Assembly: GCA_942159475.1 (NCBI GenBank)
Contig: OW804097.1
Span: 51,418,986 to 51,482,985 of the forward strand
Length of the DNA: 64,000 bases
Source of the DNA: Sthenelais limicola
Lineage: Eukaryota; Annelida; Polychaeta; Phyllodocida; Sigalionidae
Reading direction: 5' to 3'
A program made the translations under genes and the position numbers. Numbering within the stretch: the stretch's first letter is position 1; every line of letters starts with the position of its first letter. Under the pieces are notes generated by a model that saw only the letters and a list, made by a program, of their open reading frames with translations, searched no databases and was not told the DNA's origin. This document shows, piece by piece, positions 34,924 to 48,079 of the stretch.

Positions 34924-37900
34924 GGTGGATTCTAGACTGAACTTTGCTACTGATATCAGTGGGGCCAACGCATGGCAGATGAAGGAAATACGTCCATTAC
35001 TCCTTTATTCATGCTATGATGACTGTGTTACTTTAAAACATTGATCTAGAGGAGTTTAGGGGGCGTTCTGTGGCAACGGAAATGAGTAGATGTATCAGAT
35101 CACTGTAAAAAGGTGTTTGTGTGCCGTTTTGAGCAAGTATCCTTTCTCTGAAATAGAGAGACTGGGGTGACACCTGCAGGGAATTGATTGATACCTTGCG
35201 GCACCCTGGTGGCCACAACTGAGTCATGCGGCGTCTAGTTGCCCAGCACCTAGTGGTCCCAGCCTAAAACATTGCGTCAAACAACGGTTTTTCCTGCCTT
35301 CTTTCTAACCCTGCCAACTAATCTGCAGCAAAGCCCCCATGTCCTGGGATGAATTCCCACTCATGCAACAGGTGTCTGTAAGTTTTTGATGGGGGATTCA
35401 TTTATTGAATGTTTATTCAGCACTGCAACGAAAAATCCTAAATGAAAACAAATTTGAGAAGGGATTGTATTCAGAGTATGAAAATCATGTACATATATGT
35501 TTTCTCAGCTCCTTTCTGACTACCGAAATAATCAATTAACTTCATAAGGCCTTCCTTAATTCACAATTTCAGCATTGGTCTGTAGTTAATAATGGCATAA
35601 CAGCCGTAGAGTACCAATTAAACTTTCCATGCGTTATACATTTAATGAATTGTCTTGGGTTTGAGTAGCAATGTTAGGAAAGGATTATACTGTTGTGTCT
35701 TAAGGTAACTCTCATACTCTCGTTGGGGGTGGCACCGACGATAAATCAGTACCAAGAGGGAAGACTGCCACTAGAAATGTTATTCTGCTTAATGCTAAGA
35801 AAGCGGGTTATGCAACCAGAAAATACAGCTTATGCCTAATCTCCTCGCCCCAGACAAATCGTCTCATACATATTATGGATCGGTTATTGGCCTACGTCAC
35901 TGCCTCGTCGTTATGAAGGGAGGCTCAGTCAATAAGATTCTGGGCACCGGAGAGGACATGTCAAAACTATTTCGCAAACTTTGTGGATTCTTACTTTGTA
36001 TTATAATAATATAATTAGTGTACTGAAGTATGATATGAGTGGCGTTCCTTACTGGAGAAGTTTTAATGGGAAATCACAAGATGTGCTGTTATGAGAAGAA
36101 GGTAAAAGGCCCAACATTAATTGATGCACAATATACCTTGCTTTTTCATGCAGCAATAAAATGATGATAGTTTTGTCTGCATTCCTTCTACATTGGCTTC
36201 GAAAGTGCCTTGCCTGAATTCTAGGCCTAAAAAGAGAGAATCTCCAAACGTGAGTTAAGGTTTCAAGTTCTTTATTCACAGTAGTTAGGGTTTTACGTAC
36301 TTTTATCTTACTATGGAGCTAATAGTTCCTAATAATATACAAGTATAAAAAAGGGAAATTACATTATGGCGATGGTTTAGTTCATGTTTGAACAGGTTTT
36401 TGGCAATGGCCATTCAATCGTCCTATACCTTTATTTATTAGTTGCGCTCTCGCACCACATACTATCAATATCCATTTATGACTCAATATCCGTAAAGGCT
36501 GGACATCCTTGCACGAAGTTTTATTAAGGGGCTGGGTAAATTGTCTCAGATCGGGGATTGGGTACATACCCAGCGACAGACAGCAAAGTGAAACAATTTT
36601 CTCCAAACACTATTCGAAATATGGTACATTTATGATAGATATATTTTAAGGTCTTTCTTCTGACAGATTGTAGGGAGCAATCAGCCAGATATTCATTATT
36701 GTAGAAGCTTTAACTAAAGAAAGACGCCACAGTGAATAAGTATACACATGCCCCTGGCTTTCGACACAGTAATTCTAGATTTGTATTGTGTCTTTGCCTA
36801 CTAAACGCAACGATTATATTCAGTAAGGTTCAATATCCCTTACCATCCTCTCAGTTTCTTAAAGTCTCAATGTGAACCAATTTAGTACTAGGTACTAAAT
36901 ACATATAGCCATATTAGTGTAATGTTTATTCGCTACAGATTGACAGCTATACAAGTAGTTTGTCAAGCCTGCAGATATATGTTACCTAACATTGTGTCAC
37001 TCTATTGGCCTTGGCCATACTGCTGTCCCTCAAGCCTGTAGTGAATTCATGCTATGTGAATATTCATTTACACGAAATGTCTGGAGTTGGTTTACTCTTT
37101 CCATTTGGAGTATTGTACATAATGCTCTTGCTGACAAGGCATCAGAATAGGGGATGTATGTAGTCCTTAGGTTCTACACTCTTGACCAACCCCATAACAA
37201 GCGACATGGTCTGGAACCTACCAGACCCGCTTACAAGTATTTGTGTAATCGTTATCGTTATTGAATGATGCCACTGGCTAACAACTCAGTTGAATATGTA
37301 TGTTGTATATATGATACCTCCGTTGTCAAAATAATTTGTTTGTCATGAGGTTTCGCACTATTGCGGGTAATGGTTTTTATTTTTCTGATTTTTAGTTATA
37401 TATACAGGTCTACAGGATTACCCTAGGATGAATTACTGATACTTTATAAATTGCGTTGATGTAATTGATACACCTAATTTTTGAATTGCTGGCTTCGATA
37501 TATCTCCTTTTCTATTTAATCTTTGATGTAATTAGATAATCAAATCAGCGCCGTCTTTGAAAAATGTGTATATGCATAATGTCGTGCTGAATAAAAACAC
37601 TTTAAAATACAAATAGCAAAGAAGAGGAAATGGCGTACATAATGTGACTTACTCCAACCTTGGAATCTAATGTCCCAATACTAGTCTTTATTCCATTCCC
37701 CATCCCAAGGTCAGACCTGTGGCATTGAGTGATAGACATCTCATTCCCTTATCAAGGAGGTTGGAGCCTAAAGTCCATTTCAAGTCATTGATGCAGCAAT
37801 ATATTCAATCATGGCCCACCCTCCGCGGAATCAATCGGTTTTATTTTTGTTTTTCAATTTCTGCCAAAGGTTTGCATTGATCAGTTTCACAACACGCATC

Positions 37901-38700
37901 TGGAAAACATAACAAATGTTTTCATGCGTGGAGATAAATCATTCCAATATAATTTATGCATTGCCTCAGATTTGACTCACGCCATTGATGTATAAATGAT
38001 TCTCTATTCTGTCTAATCTAATTCCATGCATCTTCTTCAGAATCATTCGCGTTTCATCACGCGAAGTAATTGGACTAAGCTAAATCACTTAATTATGTAT
38101 TAGACAATTTTTGTCTACTATTTTAACTCATTTCCTCCCTTAAAACCTGATTAAGGTAATTGGCAATCTCCCCCTCAATTCTACATCTCAAACCCATTTC
38201 TAGCATGCTCCTGTCCCACCAGTATGTTTTCAGAGCCAAGTTAACTAATTGGGATAACTAGGGCTGGGTTGAATCGAATTGATTAGAATCCTTAAATCTA
38301 ATATCGATGTATTGAATAGGTCAGTGAGCACGAGTAAGTAAGTACGATTTGGCAGTTATAATATCTCAAAATAAGCAAACATCTCAGTTTTAGTAAATCA
38401 GTCACATGCAAATAGGTTACATAATTTAGATGGTTTATATAGCCAGTAATGGTTCTTTCAGCAACGTCTAACTTTAATAATATTGTCTCCAGCCAGTCTC
38501 TACTTTGTCTGTCGATCTGTGGGTGTATTCGCTAATGCTACCTTCCAAGGCACAGATGCTGCAAGGTTAAAGAAATTATTCATAAAGAAAACACTTATGA
38601 AAATGTATAAAAACTTAACGTCATCTTCATGTATTTAATCACATGCTGACAAGCTCTTCTTTAAAATAGTTATTTTCTAAAAACAGTAATTTCTGCTGCA
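34924..38700. other. Intergenic, nothing recognised
   Basis: Nearly 4 kb without recognisable coding potential, element ends or long repeats. Short open frames here match no family I know. Confidence 0.5.
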
Positions 38701-38714
38701 CTTTTTATCACCTT

Positions 38715-38762
38715 TATATATATAATAATTATATATAATATATATAATATATATATATGTAT
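38715..38762 (+). repeat. (AT)n-rich microsatellite
   Basis: TATATATAATAATTATATAT-type sequence with alternating TA. Confidence 0.9.
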
Positions 38763-39004
38763 ACTATGTAATGGATAATGAATGGGTCTTTGAGTCTGCC
38801 ACTGGATTATGATTTATAAGAGAACGAGACATGCAAAGCGTATTACTTAACTTCAAGTAAGATTATCATTTTACCTCATAATTATGTCTGAAACACACAG
38901 GCACGGTATGGTTAATAAAGAATCCCCTAAAAACAGCTTTTCTTGGCTAATTTATGGGGTTTTTTTGTTATGTTTCAACCACTTTAATCACAAATTATGA
39001 AATA

Positions 39005-39456
39005 TACTATCCCATGATGATATATACCATTGACCACTTCACTACACAAAACAACATAGCCAAACTAGAACACACCCGATCAAGAGCAATCATAATCATT
39101 ACCCACACCAAAAAACATGAGCCAGCCTCACACAAACTAACTACTCTAGGACTGGAGACACTCAAAGACCGAAGAGACAGGCACTTACTATGTCTCATGT
39201 ACAAACAATCAAGAGTCCATCGTGCCCAACCAGAAACAAACACCAGACTCACATGCTCACAACATAGATACAAGCTCCCACTCCCTCTACCAAAAACAGA
39301 AACACTAAAGAATGCCCCATGCTACCAAAAACTGGAACAATCTTGCCCAGTCTCAAAAAGACAGACCAACATTTGAAACCTTCAAAACTGCACTAAAAAC
39401 CAACAAGAAACTAGAACAAATGTGGGCCACGCACAAACTTCCCACTGACCCATGAA
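39005..39456 (+). pseudogene. LINE ORF2 C-terminal fragment
   Basis: The frame reads 'IAKLEHTRSRAI', 'HKLTTLGLETLKDRRDRHL', 'LCLMYKQ' and 'KTETLKNAPCYQK', then after a frame change near 39335 'KNWNNLAQSQKDRPTFETF' and a Lys-rich end with a stop near 39455. This is the region after the RT of CR1-type LINEs (Q.RA.R.I, L.L..R...H.L.L.YK, WN.LP, F...LK). The RT core is absent, so the insert is 5' truncated. The next 450 bp are probably its 3' UTR. It is a different family from the LINE at 22 kb, judged by wording. Not functional. Confidence 0.7.
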
Positions 39457-39935
39457 TGCTAAAATTGCACTCACAACCAACTGTCACACAGAGCAAATGC
39501 ATCCCATGCAGAAACTTCCTGCTGGACTGCAAACGTTTAAAATGCACTACCAAAAAATGCACTCTAAAATACCAAACAGTCACAAGATGCAGACACTGGC
39601 AATGCAGTAACTTCTCGCTGACCTGTGAAACAGAAATTACACCCAACCTGACCTCATCAACTCTCCATCTCACCTCTCTTCCACATCCCTGCCCCACAAA
39701 ATTATGTATATATACCACATTTATGTATTCTTTTATACTCATTAGCATAAGCATAAGTAAAAATACTAGTGGTAACATTAGTAAATAGCTAGACACAGCA
39801 GTGGGCAGAATAATCATGGCAATTCATATCTGAATTAAACCTGTGAGCCTACATCACAATTGTGTGTCACTGTATTGTTTGACTTGCTGTATAAACATCC
39901 TAAATAAAAAAATAAATATTGTAGTACTAAATAAC
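39457..39935 (+). other. Probable LINE 3' UTR
   Basis: Non-coding sequence after the LINE fragment, ending around CCTAAATAAAAAAATAAATA. Boundary is approximate. Confidence 0.35.
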
Positions 39936-40097
39936 ACATGAAATATGATAATAACAATAAATGTGTGATAATTTATAATTAATATAAATATAAGGAAATT
40001 ATGCAATGTTACGTAATGTCTCATAACACTAGAGGTGAATTTTTCTCATATTTGTCTATCAGAGCCAATTTATATTATTCATAATTTGGGCTTGATC

Positions 40098-40126
40098 ATA
40101 TCATATCATATCATATCATATCATAT
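40098..40126 (+). repeat. (ATCAT)n microsatellite
   Basis: About five copies of CATAT. Confidence 0.9.
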
Positions 40127-40654
40127 AGAGCTCTATATATCTATGAATCAGGATTCGGTGAGAATAATAACATTATTCGATCTAATGCCTATGCTGAATA
40201 ATTACATCTTAAACTAAAACTAAATAATTATTTCGGTGATAGATAAGCATTTAGATAAAACATACTAGACATAAAAACTATTTCACACTTACTTAAGAGT
40301 GAATATGGCCCTGAGATCTCTTTAAATCACAAGTATTCTTACCACACTGCTACTTCATAGGACAAGTGTTTGAGTCTATCAGAGTCCAGCTTGTTGAATC
40401 AGGGGCTGGTGGTGGTGGAGATAATACTATTTAAGTGTGCTTATCTCACTCAGTAAGCCTGGTCCCATCACTCCTCTATGTTTTATAGACCCCCATGTTT
40501 ACCTTAAGCTGCTGCTTCTGATTTAATCTCCTTAACTGTGGAGACTTTTAATTATTCTAGGGAGTTCTATACATTAGGGTAGGGAATGCCTCAACGTGTA
40601 CATGTTTGGTTTCTGGAATAATTTAAATATGGTGAGGTTGAATTGACTTTTGAT

Positions 40655-41590
40655 TAAAGGTCAATACCAGCGTTCAATCAAAAAAGAAGGAACCATTGAA
40701 CTTTTCATAAACTTTGACTTGATAAAGATCATGGTTGGGGGAACCCAAAAAGCCAATAAATATCACATGTCATTGGATAATCTTTTATTTCAGGGACCAC
40801 TGAAATTTACTACTATCCATTATAGGAGTCTATGGGGAAAACGGGTATTTTCACCATATCAGACGATTGAATCATGCATTTTCCTTTAAAACTTATGTGT
40901 ACACGCATAGCTGACATAATTATTGCATTAACTGCAGAAATAATAACAACAGGAGGTTACTGGATTCAGACAAAAGTTATTCAGCTGAACTTGTATCCTG
41001 ATGAGTTAAAAACGGGTACATTTGTAATGCCATACAGCCATACATATCTCATATACTACTTTCATTACCTTGCCTCACTATGTATGTGTAATTCCCTGTA
41101 TTACCCACAAGATGGAACCACGATTTACATAGCACTGTTTTACTATTCCTTTTTCCTTACCTGTACTACCTGAACAACGTTTGTATCTACACACTACTTT
41201 ATATGCCTCTGTAAAACTACCTAGTCTACTCTCATAGTTGTCATTAAAACAGAGTAATAATAGAATGATGAGTTCTGTTGTTATTTCTCCTCCCCAACGA
41301 TACCGAGGGTCATTACACATGTGTCATCTTCACAGCTGAATAATATTTTTCCAAGTATGTTAACACCCTGTTTTTTTTTATCTGTGAGGAAAACCGACAT
41401 GTCAGCTACGTTTGGAGAACTCTACAAGAACAAAATCACATTCTTCTGTCTAAAAACTTGTGAAAACTGAGAATATATGCTTACCCCCCCCCCCCCCCCA
41501 CACACACACACACATTGACCCCCATGGTGAATGGTAGTCAACTTCAGTCGTCCCAAAAATATAAAATAATATGATAACATCCTGGGTTTT
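40655..41590 (+). repeat. Interspersed repeat, diverged copy of 59037-59772
   Basis: Shared words with the 59 kb MITE in the same order: AAAAAGCCAATAAA, ATTTCAGGGA, GAGTTAAAAACGGG/CAGG, CTGAATAATAT and AACTGAGAA. About 300 bp (41021-41325) is extra here. The left end TTAAAGGTCAATACCA resembles the 59 kb end TTAAAGAGATAAACCA. Confidence 0.6.
41484..41513 (+). repeat. Poly-C plus (AC)n run
   Basis: Sixteen C followed by seven AC units. Confidence 0.9.
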
Positions 41591-44080
41591 TTTGTTTTTG
41601 TGTTCTCCTTTTGTGTACTCCTACACACTGGAGATATAGTTATATGTGCGTGCCCCAAATACAAATACAAATACAACAAGCGGTGGCATTACTCTAATGC
41701 AGAATAAAAAGGCAAGGCCTTACTAATTGCTACATGATAAACGCTCTGTGTTCCATTAAGGATCATTTAAAAACCCAGGCTCGTACTCCACTCGTGAGAT
41801 ACAATATTATGCTTTACATGTTGCGACGGTTGGAGAAAGCATTCATTTTGCAGTATGTCCATTTCGCATACATGTTCACGAGTATGTGATAATTCTAAAG
41901 CTTTTCAGAGTCATCGCATCATTTCTGTGTCACATGTATCTTGCACCATACCTTTATCGCATGTTATAAATGGAGTACAAGACGTACTGATGATTCTAAT
42001 GAAGTTTTGTGCCACATTTTCCTATCCATCGGCCCCACTGTTATATTTACTGCTAAGCTCTATAAAGGTCTTGATATTCTAGTTATGCGTACACAGAACA
42101 CCTTTGGTCTTCAAGTTCTCCTAATGACACATGATAGCAGCAACATATTGATGAATTCATTGTTCAAGCAATGAGACAGTTTTGACAGATTGCTTTGTTC
42201 TATAAAGCTGATATAAAGATTATGTACATCGGGTTCTTGAAAAGGGCAGAGTGAGAGACAGGGACATGGACATCATTCTTAAGTATATAGGATAATAACA
42301 TTTATTTTTTTACTGCGTGTGATATGTTGCTGAAGCAAAAGATCGATTTCATAATTTAAAATGGCAATTACCATACGCCTTGTTAGAATAATCCGTATAA
42401 CAAATGTGACAACTTATTTAGGCGTTATCTTACATCCATGGATCAAATATTTATTGCAATATGTTCGTTAACTAGAAGGCATGCATGTAAATAGTCGTCA
42501 CGCAAATATACGTTTTTTTGTAGCTTGCACCAATCAGGATATGATTGCTACACTAGATGATGTATTAAATTGAATAGCCTTAATAAAAGTCTTCAAAGAC
42601 AATAAATCTAACAATACTGAATCACATCATCGATACAGGATGCATTATTGATTATGAGTAACTGAATACGATTGGTCTACCATTAAACTGGAGCCAACAT
42701 TCGATGTTTTAATGAAAATAAGTTGTGGCCACTAACTCGCATGGCTATAAAGTCTGAGCAGAAATGTACAGATGTAGACTGTGTGGAACCAGCAACTAAT
42801 GATGTTAATTTCAGTCATCTGGCATACACAGTGCCAGAAATGTAGATTTCATCAAGGCGGAATGGGGAGGGAGAGAACTGAGTCAAATGACTTTTCTAAT
42901 GATCAATTCCTTCTGTAAGTGTCTATTACAAATGTATGTCCATCTAGAGCGACTTCAATGCTTGCAATAGAGACAGGGAGGCTACCGCCCGGAAATCCGA
43001 CAGACATACATAAATATACCAAGATGTCTTCATTTTCCACATGTTATTCTTGTTTTAGTACATCTGTGATTTTGTCTGTCTAGTACAAATCATGTTATTA
43101 TCCCCGCGGCAAAGATACCTAAATGTCTACCTAGCATTTAGGCCTTTTTCAATGCTTCCTAGCCTCACTCAAATTCCCTGCGATGGAAAGTTCTTATTAG
43201 AGTCTCTTGCAATATGATCAGCGATAATTTATTAGCAATTCTTATGAATACGAATTTCTGATCGAATAAAAGTGACAATCAATCATGATAAAACCATCTT
43301 AGAATATAATTTGAAACGTTTGTGTTTAATTAAAAGAAAAATCGCTTTCATCATAGCAACCTATTCTAAAAATGAGTATTTTCTAATCAGAACCATTGCA
43401 TACAATGGAAACACCTCAAGTTTCAATAACCATATGGTTATGTATCCCACAAAAACGTATATATGCTGTGTAATTAATTTGTCTGGATAGCTCACTACGC
43501 TCTCAGTCAGCATCGATCAAAATATTTCTTTCTACTCTGTGTTTCATCCGTTTCATTCAAGAAGATTATCCAAATGTCATTTGACCAACATTTTAGATTG
43601 AGTTTACCCAGTTGTTAATAATTACTACAGGCCTTAATGAATTCTAGATTATATTTTGATGGCAAAAGCATTTGCTGCAATGGTTTACTTATTATTGTTC
43701 ACCGGCCATGTAGTGTAAATTAGTATATAAAGTTTTGTATTTGGTCAGTATTAGCTGAGAAGAGCAGTTGTAATGCTATTTTACTGAATATACATACCTC
43801 AAACTAAGAATGACTAACTAAAAACTTCTTTTCAATAATGTTAATTACGTCATTTCTATAGTAAAAACAATGAGTGATTTTCATAAGAACCTTTTAGTCA
43901 TAATAGCTGAGAATACAGCTTTACTGAGCTGAAATTGTCACAGAATATTGCGATGTAGATATCTAAATCATTTCCTTTCATTTCCAGGTATGTGCGATTA
44001 AATGAAACCCAGAGTATAGAGGCAGAAGGTAACAAGTACACATGTATTTATTATTTACTAGCAAAGTACCCGTCCTCTGG
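41591..44080. other. Intergenic, nothing recognised
   Basis: An (AAATAC)n run near 41657-41672. No gene or element recognised. Confidence 0.45.
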
Positions 44081-44084
44081 ACGG

Positions 44085-44420
44085 CCCCCCTCTCTCCCCA
44101 CATTTCCCCCTCTCCCTCTTTTCCCTCCGCCTCTACTCTCTCTCTCATACCTGTTTTTCTCTCCCAACCCCATCTCTGATTCCCCCTCTCTCCCTCCCCT
44201 CTTCCTCATGCTCCCCTCCTTGCTTTCTCTCCCTCCCCCTTTCTCCCTTCCCCTACACCCTCCTCCTCCTCTCTTTTCCCTCCCCTCTTCTTTACCTCCT
44301 CCTCCCCCTCTCCTATTTCCCCACCCTCTCCCTTTTCCTTACTCTCCCCTCCTATAACCTCTCCCTCCCCTCCCCCTCTCCAATACCTCCACCCCTCTTC
44401 TTCACTCTCCCACTCCTCTG
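44085..44420 (+). repeat. Long pyrimidine-rich tract
   Basis: About 335 bp almost free of purines on the plus strand (CCCTCTCC-type words). The open frames it generates on both strands (Pro/Ser/Leu on plus, Glu/Gly on minus) are not credible genes. Confidence 0.9.
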
Positions 44421-44691
44421 AATGTATTGGCAAATGATGTAGTATCTCACGGGGGCTTTCCCCGGCTATAAATAGAGTGTGGAGATCCCAATTTAGAAAA
44501 GGCTTCAAAATCAAATTTACACCCCAGATACCTTCACAAACCACATATAATGTCCTCCACACGGGGTCAACGGACCTGTACAGATGGGGACATACCAGAT
44601 TGCGAGAACATGCATGACGAAAAACCCTTCTAGAGCTTTATATTAGATGTCGACGATATTTATTTTCTATGGTGTTGACGTATACAGAGAG

Positions 44692-44829
44692 AGAATGGGA
44701 CGAGCCGGCAATAATCAAAAAATTTATAGGACGAGATTCGTCCACATAAGCACGATGCCGTAGGCAGAGTGCTTATGTGGACAAATCAAGTCCTATAAAT
44801 TTTCGATTATTGCCAGCGAGTTCCATTCT
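44692..44829. repeat. Foldback element, ~62-bp arms
   Basis: AGAATGG and GGCAATAATC at the left, TTTATAGGAC and GTCCACATAAGCAC inward, each met by its inverted form on the right. A hairpin MITE. Confidence 0.85.
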
Positions 44830-45199
44830 ATATTTATTATATGTGCATAAAATTTGATCATATGTCATCAAATATCACTGAAAAAATATTAAAGAAGCAC
44901 AGAGAGCCCCGCTACCCCACTGACAGCCCCGCTGACAGCCTCGTTAGTATAGGCCTATTTATATTGTTAACTTAAAACGTTCATATTGTGGCCATTTCCT
45001 GAGCTACATTAATAACACTTATATCATTGGATAGAGAATTTAATGCTCTATTTAATGATATGGTTTTTATTATGTATTTCTATAATCATAGTACCAGAAT
45101 CACGGGTGGATTACCGATCGCAGGGATTTGTTTACATGCTCCGTGGAGAGCCAAAGCTCTGCGAAGCATAACAACAGAGCTATTTTTAGACAACTACAT

Positions 45200-45225
45200 T
45201 TCATATAGGACACGTCCTATATGAA
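45200..45225. repeat. 12-bp perfect palindrome
   Basis: TTCATATAGGAC, 2 bp, GTCCTATATGAA. Confidence 0.9.
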
Positions 45226-45304
45226 TATTTTTATAGCACCCCACTTATAGCATATAGAATGCGCGTATAATAAAATATGATATACGCAAGATAATTTTCA
45301 TATT

Positions 45305-45655
45305 AATCACCCGCCCTAAAACCTATATCACCCATCTTTTTGTATAATTCATTCAGGCTATTACAAGCCTCTAGGCCAGAGACTGTCCTGTTATCATGAT
45401 TGTAACTATCGGGTAGTTTATTTTCTTTTTTATCTAATAAGCAATTCAATTTATTCCAAAATGTCTTGCTGTTAAAGCTACAGGAGTTCAGCGTTCCATA
45501 AATATATGTTCTCCTGGCACCCCTAGTCTTGCTGCCACAGCTCTAGCTTTTCTAGCCCTAGTTCTATCCACAGGCAAGTTTGATCCAGTTGTGATAGCAA
45601 ATAGCCTATCCCGTTCCCTGATAGCATTCAAACTTTCAAGAGATTCCCCCCATGT
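45305..45655 (-). pseudogene. LINE linker region fragment (minus)
   Basis: Reading from about 45625 down: 'AIRERDRLF', then after one frame change near 45500 'NSKTFWNKLNCLLDKKEN', 'LPDSYNHDNRTVSGLEACN' and 'ELYKKMGD'. This parallels the linker between endonuclease and RT in the 22 kb LINE ('LIKERDRLF', 'NSKKFWRKINTLI', 'SFNHDGREV', 'EACNLLN'), so it is a related but distinct LINE. No RT follows. Likely the same insertion as 47215-47450, split by later DNA. Confidence 0.7.
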
Positions 45656-46379
45656 ACTATAGTGTGAGGCCTTATTATGGGATTAATGAGGCCTTATTAT
45701 GGGCATTAATGCCTTTAGTCGCATATCTTTGGATTCAATACTACTGTTTAAACACATATTAACAAATATTAGACCATTTAAAAAACGTTTTAGATGTACT
45801 TACAGCATGACAAACTTTAGCTCCTCCCCTAGAATACATGGGTTACTATTTTACTTCTTACACAGAATAGACCGAGTCACAACACCGCCTTTATAACGTC
45901 CAAATCAGGATGTTTTACACAATTAAAACCATCACATACTAATATTTAGTTTATTTTACCTCTGTCAAACCAATATCACATATGTACACGCAATTATAAC
46001 TTCACAATGTCAGTTACGTCAGCCGCACTCTCCGTTCCATAAACAAACAAACCTTCCACTTTTTGCATGCAACCAACGGAGCCCGTACACTAACGCCCCG
46101 AAATCAGATGGTACGGCCCACACTACTGGTAGCTCCCACTGCTTGGGTATTACTGTCCAAAGGCCCAAGCGTCCAGGGCTCTAATGTCGCGTGCCCACAT
46201 TATGGCGACCTTGACCTTGGCATATTCAGCCGGGTTAGTGTCTCTAGCGACTTAAAAAAGAAATAAATAAAAAATCTGAATTGGTAGAAATGTTTGTAAT
46301 ATTGTTTTACCCCGATAGTGAAGGTTTCCACTATGGAAATCAAGGAATAGCAATTTTAGAAGCCATACATGTTTACTTT

Positions 46380-46625
46380 CGAGCGAGCAAGGTGGAAGCA
46401 GTGTGGAGACTTTCGGCATAGCCACTCGGTGCACGGCGCACTTGGCGTTGCATTGTGTACTGTAGTCTACATAGCGCACGGAGGATTTCATTCAAAAGTC
46501 CCGAGCGAGCAAGGCAGACTGGAAGAGATGTGGAGACTTTTGGCATAGCCACTCTGTGCACTGTGCACTTGGCGTTGCATTGTGTATGGTAGTCAATTTA
46601 GCGCACCCCTCCTTCCATTCAAAAG
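46380..46625 (+). repeat. Tandem duplication, 122 bp period
   Basis: CGAGCGAGCAAGG starts each unit (46380 and 46502). Both hold CATAGCCACTC and CACTTGGCGTTGCATTGTGT. Confidence 0.9.
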
Positions 46626-46940
46626 AACCTATAATCGGCCCACCTATAATCGGCCCAGCATGGGATGAAACTTGCCGGTTACAACTATCCAGCAAACCCC
46701 CAGAATCCAAAGAACGGCAACTAAAGGGCATTTAGTGTCCAGGGGAGTATCCACGCAAAAATTGGTGTTCGGTAACTGCTTGGCTGGTTAGTTTAGTAAG
46801 ATTATTTTCATCTCTCTGTATTTGTTATATCGATGGGAATAATCAAAGCTTTTAAAATTATGGTTTCAGCGGCTGCAGAGCCGGCTAAACTTTGCCACAA
46901 AAACAAGGGTTGTCTGGACTTAGTGTTTTGCTTGACGAGG

Positions 46941-46981
46941 CCTGCAGGCGACCTTATGGCAGCGCCATAAGGCACCTGCAG
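46941..46981. repeat. Hairpin, ~18-bp arms
   Basis: CCTGCAGGCGACCTTATGGC against GCCATAAGGCACCTGCAG with a three-base loop. Confidence 0.9.
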
Positions 46982-47214
46982 ACATTTAGATTTCAGGATT
47001 AGATTTAATTATTGCTCAAATCAAAACATTTTTCAGGACCTTCCTTAATTAGTCTTTGCTAGCCAGCTTTTGGGAGTACTTAAAGAGGTCCGACCTATGA
47101 TGAAAAGTCATGTTTTGAGGCAGCAGGTAGGTGAGCGGTAGACCTAAGGTTTGACCTTTAATGACGGCATTTGCAAAAAAAGCATGCATATGGGGGTCAT
47201 GTTTCATCCAGGTC

Positions 47215-47450
47215 AAAGGCCAGGTCAAAGGCTTCCTAAATAAGGACCAGACTTCATCGGTATCCGACTTATTACCCCAGTCTATTGTATCATTCAACTC
47301 ATTACAGAATACATCAAATTCTTTGCAGTCAAATCTTTCGTCCCTCCTTGTGGATATTTTCTCTTTTACAAGTGCACCTTTACCTTTCTTAATGTTTACG
47401 TAGACTGGATAATGATCTGAAAGATTATTTCGAACAATATCTGATACCTG
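47215..47450 (-). pseudogene. LINE endonuclease C-terminal fragment (minus)
   Basis: The frame reads 'NNLSDHYPVYVNIKKGKG', where SDH is the catalytic endonuclease motif, then 'RDERFDCKEFDVFCNEL' and 'DTDEVWSLF'. The matching part of the 22 kb LINE reads 'YNISDHLCTYVQFKK' and continues to 'EYIWKNL'. Upstream (higher coordinates) an 'RRNGGVVIYV' peptide at 47652 on the opposite strand is probably unrelated. The frame degenerates below 47240. Confidence 0.65.
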
Positions 47451-47960
47451 ATATTTTAGGTATGTATACAATACATGCAATGTATACAATACATGCAGCA
47501 TATAAGACACCTAGCCTCTGTGACTGCAAAATGGCATCTGATGTAACCACGCCAATAGTTCCCGCCGTTGCTTCTATTTCCGCCCTACTCTGCATGGTTT
47601 GTTTGTTCAGGGGCTTAAGGATAGTGGGGACTTACCCAGGTTGGATAACTGATGGTATTAATTGGAAGGAGAAGGAACGGTGGGGTGGTCATTTATGTAA
47701 CTCTGAACCATGAAGATAAAGAAAGAAATATAGTAAACCTAGAGAAATATCTAGGAAGTAATGGAAGCCTAAGAATCAATGTATTACTTTATCATGTACA
47801 TGGTAGTTATGTTTCAATGTTCTTAATAGTGACCATGGATTTTAATATACCATCACAGGTTAATCATGGTATTGACACACAAGATTGGTTTATTCTGATT
47901 ACCAAAATAAATCATGTAAATTATGACTATCATTATGCCCAGAAAAAGAAGTTTTCAGTG

Positions 47961-48079
47961 TCTGCAATATAACCAGGAAGCCGTGTGGTTCCCGATATGA
48001 CTGCACTTTTATATATCTAATAAGGTAGGTATAAAAGAGCAGTCAGGGAATCACACAGCTTTCTGGTTATACTGCAAAG
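47961..48079. repeat. Foldback element, ~50-bp arms
   Basis: TCTGCAATATAACCAGGAAG at the left mirrors the right end CTTTCTGGTTATACTGCAAAGA with few mismatches. Inner parts CACTTTTATA/TATAAAAGAG also pair. Confidence 0.85.

Noticed and set aside
43992..44357. Open frame rich in Pro, Ser and Leu
   Set aside because: It is the translation of a pyrimidine-rich tract; the opposite strand gives an equally open Glu/Gly frame.
47652..47972. Plus-strand frame starting with RRNGGVVIYV, like a LINE endonuclease
   Set aside because: The similarity covers only about ten residues and then stops; the neighbouring LINE fragment is on the other strand.
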